Shown here piece by piece: positions 27,393 to 40,589 of a DNA stretch of 64,000 nucleotides (position 1 is the stretch's first letter; each line of letters opens with the position of its first letter). The DNA comes from Phycisphaeraceae bacterium (GTDB lineage Bacteria; Planctomycetota; Phycisphaerae; Phycisphaerales; UBA1924): contig JAHBXK010000010.1 of the NCBI GenBank assembly GCA_019636535.1, positions 43,309 to 107,308 on the forward strand. Direction: 5' to 3'. The notes under the pieces were generated by a model. The model was given only the letters and a program-made list of their open reading frames with translations. It did no database searches and was not told the DNA's origin. The position numbers and the translations under genes are program-made.

Positions 27393-30300
27393 TCACCAGT
27401 CCAACGGCTCGCGCCAAGATTTGGTGAGCGACCCAACAGACCACTCGGACCTGCCGAGTGTCAGCATGCCGGAGTCGTTCGACCGGCCAATGACGCGGAA
27501 ATGAAGGCCGGGAGTGGATTCGACGATCGTTCGGACATTCTGTCGCACGATCGCGGCGTCTTCGATCTCAAGAACGTACGTGCTCGCGGGCTCGGCGAAC
27601 CAGACGGCGGAGTCACCCATGTCGTCGTCGAGCACGGCGCCGATCGGCGAATCGGAGGTCGAACCGGCGATCAGCATCTCGGCCAGCGCGACGAGCAACC
27701 CACCCTCCGACACGTCGTGTGCGCTGCGAACAAGACCACCGGAGATCAGCCTGTGCATTGCCCGAGCCGCGGCCGGGCCCGACTTCAAGTCGACAACCGT
27801 CTGAGGGCACTCGCAATCACCACCACATCCGAACACTTGGGCGTAGATCGTCCCCCAAAGGTATAGATCGTCCGCCGCGAATCGCGGTGAACCCGAAACG
27901 ACCGCAAGCAGACTTCCCGGGCGCTTCACGTCCATCGTCACGCAGCGCGCAACATCGGGGACGATCGCGATGCCGGTGATCAGCAACGTCGGTGGGATCT
28001 CGATGGTCGTAGACGTGCCGTCGTCATGCGTCAGCGTGAGTTGGTTGTTGAGCGAGTCCTTGCCCGACACGAAGGGCGCTCGATATGCCTTGGCACCGTC
28101 ATAACAACCTTCCGCAGCACGAACGAGCGACCCGAGGTTCTCCGGCTTCTTGCAACTCGGCCAGCAGAAATTATCCAGAATCGCCACACGGTCCGGGTCC
28201 GCACCAACGCAGACGAGGTTCCGCACGCACTCGTCGATCGCGGCGAGCGTCATCGCGTACGGATCGCCACCGATGCCGGGGTCACCCAGCGGAGTTTGCA
28301 ACCCGCACGCCACGGCCAGCCCGCGTGAGGCGCCCGCAACGGGGCAGATCACGCTCGCATCACCGGGCCCTCTTCCGGCCGGCCCGACGAGCGGTTTGAT
28401 CACGCTTGCGCCACGGACTTCATGGTCGTACTGCTGGACGATCCAGTGCTTGCTGGCGATGTTGGGATGGCCGAGCAATCGCGGCAGGGCCTCACGGATC
28501 GAGGGGGCGGCAGCGGCCGCTGATCCACGGTGGCTTGATCTCGATGAATTGCCAGCCGCTCGTACCGGCGAGGGCTCGGACTCGACGGACTGCTTCTGCG
28601 ACCACAGCGCCTCACGGTGGGGTGTGGGGATCCCGTCGTGCAGGAACCGCATGCTCAACCGACCGACCTCGATTCCCTTGAACAACAGCTGGAGGTCGGG
28701 GTTGTCGGCGGTTGAGCCCTCGGGCGCACGGAACTCGCCGAGCACGGCGAGTTCGACGCCCTCTTCCGCGCAGATGCGCTCGAGGGCGCAGAGATTGGAG
28801 GATGGCACCGAGAGCACCATTCGTTCCTGCGCTTCGCTGATCCAGACCTCGGTGTAACTTAGCCCGGGGTATTTGAGCGGTGCGCGTTCGAGGTGGACGA
28901 CAGCGCCGACACTCTTGCCGAGTTCACCAACGGCGCTGGAAAACCCACCCGCACCACAGTCGGTGAGCCCGCTGTAGAGGGGCTCGGGCTGATCGTCGCG
29001 TGCGCGGAGAATGGCGTCGAGCACGCGCTTCTCGGTGATGGCGTTGCCGATCTGCACGGCATGAGAAAATTCATCGGCGGCGGTGTGCTCGAGTTCGGCG
29101 CTGCTGAACGTTGCACCGTGGATGCCGTCCCGTCCCGTGCGTCCGCCGAGAGCGACGATCAGGTCGCCGCGTTGCACGCAACCCTTGACGCGGTTGCGCG
29201 GCATCACGCCGATGCAGCCGCAAAACACGAGCGGATTGCCGATGTAGCGGTTGTCAAATGAAACGGCTCCGGAGATCGTGGGAATTCCCATCCGATTCCC
29301 GTAGTCGCGCACGCCCGCCACCACTTGTGTGAGCACACGGCGCGGATGGAGCGTGCCCGGCGGAAGCGCCGCCGGGCCGTCCGACTCACAGAACCACGGA
29401 TCAACACCCTGCGCGAAGCGCTGTCGCTCTGTGCGAGTCCAGCCGGTGCGCTCCTCCCACTGCCCCGGGTGCGCCACACAGAAGACGTCGGTGTTGGCGA
29501 TGGGTCGGGCACCCAAACCCGTGCCGATGACGTCGCGGATGCAACCGCCCGCGCCCGTTGCGGCACCGCCGTAGGGCTCGATAGCCGAGGGGTGGTTGTG
29601 GGTCTCGACCTTGATGCAGACGGCGGTCTGGTCGTCGAAGGCGATCACGCCGGAGTTGTCGTTGAATACGCTGAGAGTCCAGTCCACGCCCTCGCTGATC
29701 AGTTCGTGTGTTGCCGCGGCGACGGTGCTCTTGAGAAGGTTGTGGATGGTGACCGAACCGTCGGCGTTCAGCGTGTGCCCCGGCCGACCGCGCCACTTCA
29801 GCACGTCCTTCGAGATACCGGATTGGCCTTCAGTATCACGGTACACGACGGTGCTCTTGAGCGTCTTGTGGACGCAGTGTTCACTCCACGTTTGTGCAAG
29901 CGTCTCGAGTTCCACGTCGGTGGGGTCGCGGCCGATGCGGCGGTATTCGTCGCGGATGGCTCGCATCTCGTCGAGGGAGAGGAACAGGTGGCCGTCGCGG
30001 GAGAGGCGGTTCAGTCCGGCATCATCGAGCCCTCGAACGGAAATGTGCACGACTGAATGCTCGTGGGGCACGACGCGCGGAAACGTCACCGGCTGGAACG
30101 GACCTCGAACCACGCGGTGGATGACCGGATTGGCCAGCAGACGGGCAGCCAAGTCCGCAGCGGCATCGTCGACGCCCGCACCAATCGATCGACCGTGCTC
30201 GGGCTCGGCCATGCGCAGGTCGTATCGCCAACCCGTTGCAACCTCGATTGGCACGGCGTGATCCAACCCCAGCAGCTCGACGATCGACGATCGAACGGAA

Positions 30301-30680
30301 AGGGCCACCGGGTCCATGACTCCGGGAAGCGGGTGCACCTCGACCACGCTCGAACCGGGAACGGACTCACCCGCGTCGATGTTCCACTCTTCGGTGATCG
30401 GATCGGTCAGCAGTGCAGTGGCGATCCGCTCGATCTGCAGCCTGTCCAGGTCGGCTTCGATCAGATATACGCGCGTTGCGGTGCACGAGCGCACGGCCAC
30501 TCTCATCGCCGCGGCATCGCGGACGACCGAAGCGCCGATCGGATCAGCCCGGCCCGGCGCGGGGCGGACTTCGATGCGCACGACGTGCGAGCAAAGTCCC
30601 GTCGCACCGGCCGTGCTGGGAACGGCGTGGGGAGCGGCAGGCGGCGGCTCGGAAGCGTGAGCGGAGGCGGGACGGGACAT
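27393..30680 (-). CDS. purL: Phosphoribosylformylglycinamidine synthase (PurL), PurS-like N-terminus
   Basis: 1095 aa from ATG 30680. Catalyses ATP-dependent conversion of FGAR to FGAM in purine synthesis. Core motifs: [56 protein letters not shown] and [18 protein letters not shown]. No C-terminal glutaminase domain, so a separate PurQ is expected elsewhere. The first ~230 residues look like two PurS-like repeats ([17 protein letters not shown] ... [13 protein letters not shown], and [15 protein letters not shown] ... [13 protein letters not shown]). A Ser/Ala/Arg-rich linker divides the two catalytic halves. Only 49 bases separate it from divergent rnhA; no ribosome-binding site is clear. 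Confidence 0.93.
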   Translation of the reverse strand: MSRPASAHASEPPPAAPHAVPSTAGATGLCSHVVRIEVRPAPGRADPIGASVVRDAAAMRVAVRSCTATRVYLIEADLDRLQIERIATALLTDPITEEWNIDAGESVPGSSVVEVHPLPGVMDPVALSVRSSIVELLGLDHAVPIEVATGWRYDLRMAEPEHGRSIGAGVDDAAADLAARLLANPVIHRVVRGPFQPVTFPRVVPHEHSVVHISVRGLDDAGLNRLSRDGHLFLSLDEMRAIRDEYRRIGRDPTDVELETLAQTWSEHCVHKTLKSTVVYRDTEGQSGISKDVLKWRGRPGHTLNADGSVTIHNLLKSTVAAATHELISEGVDWTLSVFNDNSGVIAFDDQTAVCIKVETHNHPSAIEPYGGAATGAGGCIRDVIGTGLGARPIANTDVFCVAHPGQWEERTGWTRTERQRFAQGVDPWFCESDGPAALPPGTLHPRRVLTQVVAGVRDYGNRMGIPTISGAVSFDNRYIGNPLVFCGCIGVMPRNRVKGCVQRGDLIVALGGRTGRDGIHGATFSSAELEHTAADEFSHAVQIGNAITEKRVLDAILRARDDQPEPLYSGLTDCGAGGFSSAVGELGKSVGAVVHLERAPLKYPGLSYTEVWISEAQERMVLSVPSSNLCALERICAEEGVELAVLGEFRAPEGSTADNPDLQLLFKGIEVGRLSMRFLHDGIPTPHREALWSQKQSVESEPSPVRAAGNSSRSSHRGSAAAAAPSIREALPRLLGHPNIASKHWIVQQYDHEVRGASVIKPLVGPAGRGPGDASVICPVAGASRGLAVACGLQTPLGDPGIGGDPYAMTLAAIDECVRNLVCVGADPDRVAILDNFCWPSCKKPENLGSLVRAAEGCYDGAKAYRAPFVSGKDSLNNQLTLTHDDGTSTTIEIPPTLLITGIAIVPDVARCVTMDVKRPGSLLAVVSGSPRFAADDLYLWGTIYAQVFGCGGDCECPQTVVDLKSGPAAARAMHRLISGGLVRSAHDVSEGGLLVALAEMLIAGSTSDSPIGAVLDDDMGDSAVWFAEPASTYVLEIEDAAIVRQNVRTIVESTPGLHFRVIGRSNDSGMLTLGRSEWSVGSLTKSWREPLDW

Positions 30681-30712
30681 ATGCGATCGTAAGCGCGAGC
30701 GGCTGAGGCGAC

Positions 30713-30721
30713 CGATACACT
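30713..30721 (+). promoter_or_regulatory. -10-like element directly upstream of rnhA
   Basis: TACACT at 30716-30721 lies eight bases before the GTG start of rnhA. Transcription would begin at or just before the start codon, giving a leaderless mRNA. No good -35 is seen. Confidence 0.4.
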
Positions 30722-30729
30722 GGCCGCGC

Positions 30730-31212
30730 GTGTCGAAAGCCCGATCGAACAACTCCGACGATGACCCGAAGCCGAAGGTCATGCTCTACACAGACGGCGC
30801 CTGCTCGGGGAACCCGGGCCCGGGCGGTTGGGCGTACGTGCTGCGCCATCCGGCGAGCGGGAAGGAGGTCGAGCGTTCGGGTGGCGAAAGGATGACCACG
30901 AACAACCGGATGGAGTTGATGGCCGTGATCCGCGGGTTGGAGGCGCTGACGCGATCGAGCGCGGTGGAGCTGTACTCGGACAGCCAGTATGTGCTGAAGG
31001 GGCTGAGAGAGTGGCTTAAGGGGTGGAAGGCCAAGGGGTGGAGGACCGCGAACAAGCAGCCGGTGAAGAATCAGGACCTGTGGATGGAGCTGGACGCGCT
31101 CACGGCCAAGCACGCAGTGACTTTCCATTGGATCCGCGGTCACACGGGGCACCCGGAGAACGAGCGGTGCGATCGGTTGGCGGTTGCGGAGATCGAACGA
31201 ATTCGGTCGTAG
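30730..31212 (+). CDS. rnhA: Ribonuclease HI
   Basis: 160 aa, GTG start. All catalytic elements are present: [17 protein letters not shown] (first Asp), [15 protein letters not shown] (Glu), [10 protein letters not shown] (second Asp) and [19 protein letters not shown] with the final His and Asp. It cleaves the RNA of RNA:DNA hybrids (primers, R-loops). A 15-residue polar N-terminal extension precedes the first strand. No Shine-Dalgarno; the -10-like TACACT eight bases upstream points to leaderless translation. Confidence 0.96.
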   Translation: MSKARSNNSDDDPKPKVMLYTDGACSGNPGPGGWAYVLRHPASGKEVERSGGERMTTNNRMELMAVIRGLEALTRSSAVELYSDSQYVLKGLREWLKGWKAKGWRTANKQPVKNQDLWMELDALTAKHAVTFHWIRGHTGHPENERCDRLAVAEIERIRS

Positions 31213-31284
31213 CCGCTGTAATTGGCGGCATGACGAACGTCAACCGCCGTCAGCCGCCCTATCTTCAGCGCCGCTTGCGAGTTA

Positions 31285-33399
31285 TCAAGCGGGCGTGGGA
31301 ACCGCTCCGGGGGGCAGGTCGGGACCAGGTTCTTCAGTCTTGTCGGCGGGTCTCCCAGGCACCGCAGCGCTGCGCTTGGCCTCGGCAGCGAGCAGGTCGG
31401 CGACGGTGGGCCTGGTGAGCGTCTCGCCGCGCACGAGGCGAAAGACCTCGTCGGCGCTGAGGGTCTCGTGCTTGACGAGCGCATCGGCCACGGCGACGAC
31501 CTTCTCCCAGTTGGCGGTGAGGATGCGGTCGGCGTCGCGGTAGGCCTCGTCGACGATTCGGCGGATCTCTTCGTCGATGACGCGAGCGGTCTCCTGCGAG
31601 TAGTCCTTCTCGGGGAGGTACATCTCGCGGGTGTCGGCGCCCGTGTAGCGGATGAAGCCGAGTTTGGGGGACATGCCCCACTCCAAGACCATGGTGCGAG
31701 CGATCTGGGTGGCCTGGGAGATATCGGCCGACGCGCCGCTTGAGGTGTCCTCCATAGCGCGGGCCTCGGCGATGCGCCCGCCGCACAGGACGCGAAGGGT
31801 GGCGTTGAGCCACTTGGCGCTGTAGCCCATGCGGTCCTTGGTGGGGAGGCTGAAGGTGGCGCCGCCGGCGTCGCCTCTCGCGATGATGGTGACCTTGTGC
31901 AGCGGGTCGGCATCGGGGAGGAGTGCCTGGAGGACGGCGTGACCGGCCTCGTGGAATGCAACGAGTTTGTTCTCGTCCTTCTCGCGGACGCGCGACTTCT
32001 TGGCTCGGCCGAACTTGACCTTGTCGCGGGCCTCCTCGAGATCGTCCTGCTCGATGAAATCCTTATTGTGGAGGGTGGCGGCAATGGCGGCCTCGTTGAT
32101 CAGCGCGGCCAGATCTGCACCCGAGAACATGGGCGTAGCCCGAGCGATCCGCTCCAGATCGACCACGGGGCCGAGTTTCACCTTCTTGGCATGCACGCGC
32201 AAAATCTCGAGACGACCCCGCACATCCGGGCGGGGAACGGTGATCTGGCGGTCGAACCGGCCAGGTCGGGTGAGGGCCGGGTCCAGCACGTCGGCACGGT
32301 TTGTCGCGGCGATGACGATCACGCCGTCGGCAGAATTGAAGCCGTCCATCTCGACGAGAATGGCGTTGAGCGTCTGCTCACGCTCGTCGTGGCCGCCCGT
32401 CGTAAATCCGCCGCCACGGCGCCGACCGACCGCATCGATCTCGTCGAGGAAGATGATGCAGGGGGAGGAATCCTTTGCTTGCTTGAAGAGGTCTCGCACA
32501 CGGCTGGCGCCTACACCCACGAACATCTCGACGAAGTCCGAGCCGGAAATCGAGAAGAAGGGAACGTCCGCCTCACCCGCGATGGCCTTGGCGAGCAGGG
32601 TCTTTCCACAGCCGGGCTCGCCGATGAGCAGCACGCCACGGGGGATGCGACCACCGAGCCGCATGAACTTCTTGGGGTTCTTGAGGAACTCGATGATCTC
32701 GGTCACTTCCTCCTTGGCCTCGTCGATACCGGCGACGTCGGAGAACGTGACGTTGGTCATTTCCTTCGTGAGCGTGCGATGGCGGCTCTTGCCGAAGCTG
32801 CCGAGCATGCCACCACCACCGCCGGCGGCGCTGCGCAGGCCGCGCGAAATCAGGAACCAGAGCAGCAGAATGAGCAGCGCAAACGGCAGCAGCGAGAAGA
32901 GCAGGCCCTGCCAGATCGACGACGGGGCTTCCTTGAAACGCCCACCCGTGAGTTCGTCCAACTGCTTGACGTAGAACTCCTTGGTGTTCGGCGAGATCTG
33001 CACCTCGACCGAACGAACCGAGCCGTCGGTCCCCGGCACGCTCTTGGCCTTGGCAAGGATGACCGAATCTCGCACGACGATCGTGCCGTCGATCACGTCC
33101 TTGCTCTGGTGAAGGTTGCGAAACTCGCTCCACGAGATCTGACGTGCCCTGCCGGAGGTCGAGGTCATCACGACCATGACCGTTAGAAGCAGGCCGAGCA
33201 AGAGCAAGATCGAGAAGAGGTTGCGGGCTTGCTTCGGCCCGCCGGGACCTGCCCCGCCCCCACCACCACCCGGTCCACCGCCCTGTCCGGTGGGACCGTC
33301 GGGGCCACCGCGACCCCTTCCGGTTGACTCCGAACCATCTCCTCCCGCGCCTCCGCGGCTCGTGCCGTCGTCTTCCTTTCGCATCATCCTCACAAGCAT
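31285..33399 (-). CDS. ftsH: ATP-dependent zinc metalloprotease FtsH
   Basis: 704 aa from ATG 33399 (GGA six bases upstream). A Gly/Pro/Asp-rich cytoplasmic N-terminus (~55 residues) precedes TM1 ([18 protein letters not shown]), a periplasmic domain, and TM2 ([19 protein letters not shown]). AAA module: GEPGCGKT (Walker A, Glu/Cys variants of GPPGTGKT), [16 protein letters not shown] (Walker B), [20 protein letters not shown] (second region of homology). Protease: HEAGH near residue 482 and the downstream [10 protein letters not shown] with the third zinc ligand. Membrane quality control and regulatory proteolysis. Downstream end is Pro-rich. Confidence 0.96.
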   Translation of the reverse strand: MLVRMMRKEDDGTSRGGAGGDGSESTGRGRGGPDGPTGQGGGPGGGGGGAGPGGPKQARNLFSILLLLGLLLTVMVVMTSTSGRARQISWSEFRNLHQSKDVIDGTIVVRDSVILAKAKSVPGTDGSVRSVEVQISPNTKEFYVKQLDELTGGRFKEAPSSIWQGLLFSLLPFALLILLLWFLISRGLRSAAGGGGGMLGSFGKSRHRTLTKEMTNVTFSDVAGIDEAKEEVTEIIEFLKNPKKFMRLGGRIPRGVLLIGEPGCGKTLLAKAIAGEADVPFFSISGSDFVEMFVGVGASRVRDLFKQAKDSSPCIIFLDEIDAVGRRRGGGFTTGGHDEREQTLNAILVEMDGFNSADGVIVIAATNRADVLDPALTRPGRFDRQITVPRPDVRGRLEILRVHAKKVKLGPVVDLERIARATPMFSGADLAALINEAAIAATLHNKDFIEQDDLEEARDKVKFGRAKKSRVREKDENKLVAFHEAGHAVLQALLPDADPLHKVTIIARGDAGGATFSLPTKDRMGYSAKWLNATLRVLCGGRIAEARAMEDTSSGASADISQATQIARTMVLEWGMSPKLGFIRYTGADTREMYLPEKDYSQETARVIDEEIRRIVDEAYRDADRILTANWEKVVAVADALVKHETLSADEVFRLVRGETLTRPTVADLLAAEAKRSAAVPGRPADKTEEPGPDLPPGAVPTPA

Positions 33400-33747
33400 G
33401 TCATTCCGGTTTTGGCCGATCGTAGATTCGGATCGGATGCAGTTCGCTTCTGTTCGCTCCACATTTGCCAACACTTCGCCGCGATCCAAGGCCGGGTTGG
33501 CCCGAGGACGCGCGACATACGGTCAACCAGAGAATCTACGTCGGGGCACGGTCGTCGGATCGCCCCGCCGCAATCTGTTTCCCCTCGTTCGAGTAGGCCG
33601 AGATCGGCGAACAGAGATAGTCTCTTCGATCGACCGGTTGAGGGGGGCAGGATAGCAAGTCGCCTCCCCAGACAAGGGCGGGGATCGGCATGATCACACT
33701 GCCGATGCCGATCAGCCGACCTGTCAACTTGTAGCGGCCCGGTTCAG
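33400..33747 (-). other. 348-base gap between LptE-like gene and ftsH
   Basis: No convincing gene. On the minus strand TACGAT (33424-33419) lies 19 bases before the ftsH start and could be its -10, though no -35 is seen. The ftsH frame is open up to 33489 but that extension is not protein-like. Confidence 0.45.
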
Positions 33748-34329
33748 TTACCAGTTGGAACGCAACTCGTTCACCAGGTCCTTTGCCAGACGCTGCACGA
33801 CCGCGTTCTCACCGACTTCAAGCCGCTCCCCGACCGGTTGAACCGGGACAAAGACGTCCGTCGTCTGGACATTCCTCCGACCGACGATCGTCTTGCCGGT
33901 CCGGACATCGCGGAGTGTGAAGTCGACCGTGACATTAACAGCCTGTTCCTGCACGACGCCGGAATCGCGTTGTTGGCTCAGTCTGCGCAGCGTTGCACGG
34001 GTCACCCGGCCTTCGAGCACGGCGTCTGCCGCGCCCTCGCTCGTCACACGCCACGGGGTGGTCCGCTGAATCTCCTTCACGACGGCGTCCGTGACTTCGA
34101 ACTCCACACCCTTGGCGAATGTGTCGTTCTGAAACATCGGTACATGAACGGCGGTGACACTTCGATCAAAGGAGGACTCGAACGAGTACCCCTTGGTCGG
34201 ATCGGCGGAGCAGCCTCCCACCGCAGCCACGATCAAGCCAAAGACCATCGCTGTCCAAGTCATCACGATTGGCGAGCGTGTGGCCGAGAATCGGCCGTCG
34301 AACAGACATAGCGCGAGAGATTGGCTCAT
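33748..34329 (-). CDS. LptE-like outer-membrane lipoprotein
   Basis: 193 aa from ATG 34329, whose ATGA overlaps the stop of the upstream BamD-like gene; ATG 34263 would give a more classical lipoprotein signal. Lipobox at AAVGGC, then SADPTKGYSFESSFDRSVTA and VPMFQNDTFAKGVEFEVTDAV, the LptE core (two strands, helix, VxKEI), and GAADAVLEGRVTRATLRRL. LptE plugs LptD and helps insert lipopolysaccharide in the outer membrane. Coupling to a BamD-like gene supports an outer-membrane biogenesis unit. Confidence 0.8.
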   Translation of the reverse strand: MSQSLALCLFDGRFSATRSPIVMTWTAMVFGLIVAAVGGCSADPTKGYSFESSFDRSVTAVHVPMFQNDTFAKGVEFEVTDAVVKEIQRTTPWRVTSEGAADAVLEGRVTRATLRRLSQQRDSGVVQEQAVNVTVDFTLRDVRTGKTIVGRRNVQTTDVFVPVQPVGERLEVGENAVVQRLAKDLVNELRSNW

Positions 34330-35468
34330 CTGGCCACCTCACCCTCTGCTCCGGTCCCCGTAGCAACACCCGCCTCTCGATCGGGATCGAGCGTCACAGC
34401 CGGATCTGCCGGGGCTGTGTCGTCGGGCTGCACTTGGGTCGTTCTCGGCAATGCCGCCTCTCGCGCGGGTTCCATCCAGCCTCGCTGTTGCAGGAACTCC
34501 AGCGCACGCACCGCGGCGGCGGTTCTCGGGCGCTCTCGCACGAGACGCCGGAGCACGTAGCGTGCCGCCACTTCGTCCCCTTGCGCCAGATACCAGCGGG
34601 CAGATTCGTACAACTCCGCCGCGGCGGACTCGTCGATGCGCGAAAGGAGCGCTTCGTCCAATCCGGCCTCGGAAGCCTTCGCCGGATACATGTTCCGGAA
34701 TCGGCGGATCAGAACCTGGGAGTCGAGAAGCGATGAGCCGTCATACTTCGGGCCTTTGTACCGCGCGATCGTCGCGTACACGCGCCGCTGCATCGCCTTC
34801 TGGTGATATTGCGAGTTGGGATAGTTGCGAAGGAACAGGTCGTACGCCTCCGCGGCGAGTTTCAGATCGCGGATGCGGTAATAGTGGTCGGCCAGTTCAA
34901 TGCCCGCACGCTCGGCCAGCCGCGAGCCCGGCATGCGTTCCTGCACACGGATGAGCAGTTCTTCACCGATATCGGAGGCATCGACGATGCGCATGCCGAG
35001 GAACGTGCGCCTGTAGCCGTTCACGTAGCGAACACCGATGTCCAATTCTCGCTCAACCGCCGTAACGAACGCCGAGGAACCCGTGAACTCCTTGATGACA
35101 CGCTCATAGTCGTACAGCGCGTTGTACTCATCGCCCAGCATCGTCAACGAGTCGCCGCGGAGCACCAGCGCGTCCGGCAGCCAGGGGGATCCCGTTCGCT
35201 CGTTCTGGCGGATCCACGAATCGAGCATCGTCCGCGCCTGCGCGGGCCGATCCTCCGCAAGAAACCTGCGGGCTTGCGCGATGATCGCCTCGTCGCTGTC
35301 CGGCGCGGGAGCGTCGGTCTGCACCCAGGAACCGTCGGTGCCGAGCGTGAACTCGTTGGACTGTGCGAAGGCCGGCTGACTTGAAATGGACGCTGTCAAG
35401 GCCAACGTGCCGAGCAGGAGCGTCCGATGCGAGCGGGCTGTCAGGGCTTTGGACAGAGAGCGGAGCAT
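34326..35468 (-). CDS. BamD-like TPR protein (outer-membrane assembly)
   Basis: 380 aa from ATG 35468. Signal peptide (RTLLLGTLALTASISSQPAF) without a lipobox. TPR-like helices: DEAIIAQARRFLAEDRPAQA, LGDEYNALYDYERVIKEFTG and DLKLAAEAYDLFLRNYPNSQ followed by YHQKAMQRRVYATIARYKGP, which is BamD/YfiO-like. It is about 130 residues longer than typical BamD, with a Pro/Thr-rich tail. Likely periplasmic and involved in beta-barrel insertion. TATCCT seven bases before the start suggests a leaderless transcript; the LysR gene diverges 72 bases away. The frame's long upstream extension is antisense to that gene. Confidence 0.75.
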   Translation of the reverse strand: MLRSLSKALTARSHRTLLLGTLALTASISSQPAFAQSNEFTLGTDGSWVQTDAPAPDSDEAIIAQARRFLAEDRPAQARTMLDSWIRQNERTGSPWLPDALVLRGDSLTMLGDEYNALYDYERVIKEFTGSSAFVTAVERELDIGVRYVNGYRRTFLGMRIVDASDIGEELLIRVQERMPGSRLAERAGIELADHYYRIRDLKLAAEAYDLFLRNYPNSQYHQKAMQRRVYATIARYKGPKYDGSSLLDSQVLIRRFRNMYPAKASEAGLDEALLSRIDESAAAELYESARWYLAQGDEVAARYVLRRLVRERPRTAAAVRALEFLQQRGWMEPAREAALPRTTQVQPDDTAPADPAVTLDPDREAGVATGTGAEGEVAR

Positions 35469-35540
35469 GGCCAAGAGGATACCGGCTCCACACCTTCCCC
35501 GCCCGAGGCCCTCTAACCGCGGCTTATCCTCTTCACAACA

Positions 35541-36506
35541 GTGGAACTGACCCCGCTCAGACAGTTTGTGGAACTGGCCCGGACGGGCCACATGACGCGT
35601 GCGGCGTCGGCGCTGGGCGTTACGCAGCCAGCACTCTCGGCCATGTTGAAGAAGTTGGAGGGGGAGTTGGGGGCGCCGCTGATGCTGCGGGTCGGCCGGA
35701 GGCTCGAACTGACGGACGCCGGGCGAGCCTTCCACGAACACGCGCGTGCGGTGGTGTTGGGAGCCGATCGCGCTGCGCAGGCAGTACGGGAGGTGATGGG
35801 GCTGGAGCACGGGTCGATCCGGATCGGCGGCGGCGCCACGGCAATCACATATCTGCTGCCGCCGGTGATCTCGGCGATGCGGGCGGAGCACCCGGGGCTT
35901 CGGTTCTACTTGCGTGAGGCGGGGAGCGCAGCGGTAGCGGCGGCGGTGATCGAGGGGGAGTTGGATCTGGGCATCGTGACGCTGCCGGTCAAATCGGCGC
36001 AGGCGGACGCGCTGGTGCGTGTGCCGCTGGTGGAAGACGAGATGCGGCTGATCCTGCCGGTGACCGGGAGAGGGAACGGCGTGCGCGGCGGGTCGAAGTC
36101 GCCCCCAGCGATCGGCGGGTTGGACAGGCTCTCGGCGGGTGTCGGGAAGGACGGTACGAAGTCGCGCGGGTTCGCGTGGAAGGACCTGGAGGGTGTGCCG
36201 ATCGTGGCGTTCGAGCACGGCACGGCGGTTCGCGAAGTGATCGACCGAGCGTCGCAGGCGGCGGGAGTCGCGCTGGACGTGGTGATGGAGTTGCGTTCGA
36301 TCGAGAGCATCAAGCAGATGGTGGCGGCGGGGATCGGCGTGGGGTTTGTGTCGCGGTTCGCGCTGGACGAGGGGGAGGGACTGCCGTGCCGGGAGCGTCG
36401 GCTGACGCGACAACTGGCAATTGTGCGGCGGCGAGGACACCAGCCGGGATTGGCGGTGGAGGCATTCGAGCGGATGTTGGCCAGACCGATCGCCCGGGCG
36501 CGTTGA
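35541..36506 (+). CDS. LysR-type transcriptional regulator
   Basis: 321 aa, GTG start. N-terminal winged helix-turn-helix: ELTPLRQFVELARTGHMTRA and ALGVTQPALSAMLKKLEGEL with FLRVGRR-like wing (LMLRVGRRLELTDAGRAFHE). The effector domain follows from about residue 90 (GSIRIGGGATAITYLLPPVI), with the usual LysR end. An extra Gly/Lys-rich loop (GRGNGVRGGSKSPPA) interrupts subdomain II. It stops three bases before a perfect T-N11-A palindrome and about 150 bases upstream of acnA, on the same strand, so acnA is a probable target. Confidence 0.92.
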   Translation: MELTPLRQFVELARTGHMTRAASALGVTQPALSAMLKKLEGELGAPLMLRVGRRLELTDAGRAFHEHARAVVLGADRAAQAVREVMGLEHGSIRIGGGATAITYLLPPVISAMRAEHPGLRFYLREAGSAAVAAAVIEGELDLGIVTLPVKSAQADALVRVPLVEDEMRLILPVTGRGNGVRGGSKSPPAIGGLDRLSAGVGKDGTKSRGFAWKDLEGVPIVAFEHGTAVREVIDRASQAAGVALDVVMELRSIESIKQMVAAGIGVGFVSRFALDEGEGLPCRERRLTRQLAIVRRRGHQPGLAVEAFERMLARPIARAR

Positions 36507-36509
36507 TTC

Positions 36510-36524
36510 ATAATCTATGATTAT
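36510..36524. promoter_or_regulatory. LysR-type operator (T-N11-A palindrome)
   Basis: ATAATC-TAT-GATTAT is a perfect dyad with T36511 and A36523 fitting the T-N11-A rule of LysR boxes. It is an AT-rich island in GC-rich DNA, immediately behind the LysR gene and 131 bases before the acnA start. The inner CATAAT may also act as a -10. Confidence 0.55.
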
Positions 36525-36654
36525 TGATTGGCGCATTTCGATCGATTGGATTCATGCGTACCAAGGTGCGATGCTTTGGGTGAGCGTGCGACGCAGACCC
36601 ACGCATACAAACCGAACGACGCGAGCACGGAACACCGAACCGGAGGAACCGATC

Positions 36655-39507
<2,853 letters not shown>

Positions 39508-39623
39508 CCAGTCGCTTCGAGAGCGGAAGTCGCAGTCGCCGAAACTCGGCGTAGACCGTGGCGATTGCAGTCCCAGGCCGCCAGAGCCGCGCGTGAGCGT
39601 GTTGTCGCGTTTGGATTGGACAC

Positions 39624-40532
39624 ATGACCGAGACCGCCCCTGAATCTCCTGCCCCGATCGCCCGCGACGCACGAGTGGCGCTCGAAACCACGTTGCTCGC
39701 GCACGGTGTGCCGCAAGGAGAAGGCTTGGCGTTGGCGCGTCGGCTATCGGAGACGATCTCGAACCGAGGGGCTCGGCCGGTGGTCGTGGGCGTCGTAAAG
39801 GGCCGACCACGTCTGGGCATGACCGACGATGAACTCGCGTCATTCTTGGAATCACCGACCGCGGTCCCCAAACTCAATACCTCCAACCTCGGGGTCCACC
39901 TCTTCCGTGGTCAGAGCGGGGCCACGACCGTCTCGACGACGATGGAACTCGCCGCACGCGGCGGCATCCATGTCTTTGCCACCGGCGGGCTGGGGGGCAT
40001 TCACGCCGAGCCGCTTGACCGGGACGTATCCGCCGATCTGACCGCGCTCACACGATTCCCGGTGGTGGTCGTCTGCTCGGGGGTCAAGTCGATCCTTGAT
40101 GTGCCGGCGACACGGGAGATGCTCGAGACGCTCGGCGTGGCTGTGGTGGGGTTTGAGACCGACGAGTTCCCGTGTTTTTATCTTCGAAAGCACCCCGATG
40201 CGCGAGTGAACGCGTGCGACGCAAGGTTCGACGATGTGCAAGAGTTGGCGGCGTTCGCGCGATTCGAACTGGCGCGGACGAACCGGGCGGTGGTCGTGTG
40301 CAATGCGATCTCCGCTGAGCACGAGATCGGCGTGGAAGATTGGAATCGCTGGTTGAGCGCTGCCGAGCATCGCGCGGCGGCCGATCCGGCGTCGGCTGGG
40401 CGGAACGCGACCCCCGCGGTGCTGAAGGCGCTCCACGAGATCAGCGACGGCGCAACGCTTCGAGCCAACATCGAGTTGGTGCTCTCCAACGCCGATCTGG
40501 CGGCACGAATCGCGGTCGCGATGCAGCGATAA
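39624..40532 (+). CDS. psuG: Pseudouridine-5'-phosphate glycosidase
   Basis: 302 aa. ALETTLLAHGVPQGEGLALA, RPRLGMTDDEL, SGATTVSTTMELAARGGIHV and FATGGLGGIHAE are PsuG signatures; CSGVKSILDVPATREMLETL, GYETDEFPCFYLR-like and VVVCNAISAEHEIG complete the family pattern. It reversibly cleaves pseudouridine 5'-phosphate to uracil and ribose 5-phosphate, using a Mn2+-bound active site with Lys and Glu. PsuK, its kinase partner, is not next to it. ATG 39624. Confidence 0.9.
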   Translation: MTETAPESPAPIARDARVALETTLLAHGVPQGEGLALARRLSETISNRGARPVVVGVVKGRPRLGMTDDELASFLESPTAVPKLNTSNLGVHLFRGQSGATTVSTTMELAARGGIHVFATGGLGGIHAEPLDRDVSADLTALTRFPVVVVCSGVKSILDVPATREMLETLGVAVVGFETDEFPCFYLRKHPDARVNACDARFDDVQELAAFARFELARTNRAVVVCNAISAEHEIGVEDWNRWLSAAEHRAAADPASAGRNATPAVLKALHEISDGATLRANIELVLSNADLAARIAVAMQR

Positions 40533-40589
40533 CCGCACGTAGCGGACGCGAAAGCCCGCGAGCGGCTCTCCCAATACAATGCGACACAC

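Noticed and set aside
31897..33186. 429-codon plus-strand frame
   Set aside because: Antisense to ftsH; typical shadow in GC-rich DNA.
35469..36536. N-terminal extension of the BamD-like frame
   Set aside because: Antisense to the LysR gene; Arg/His-rich and without signal peptide.
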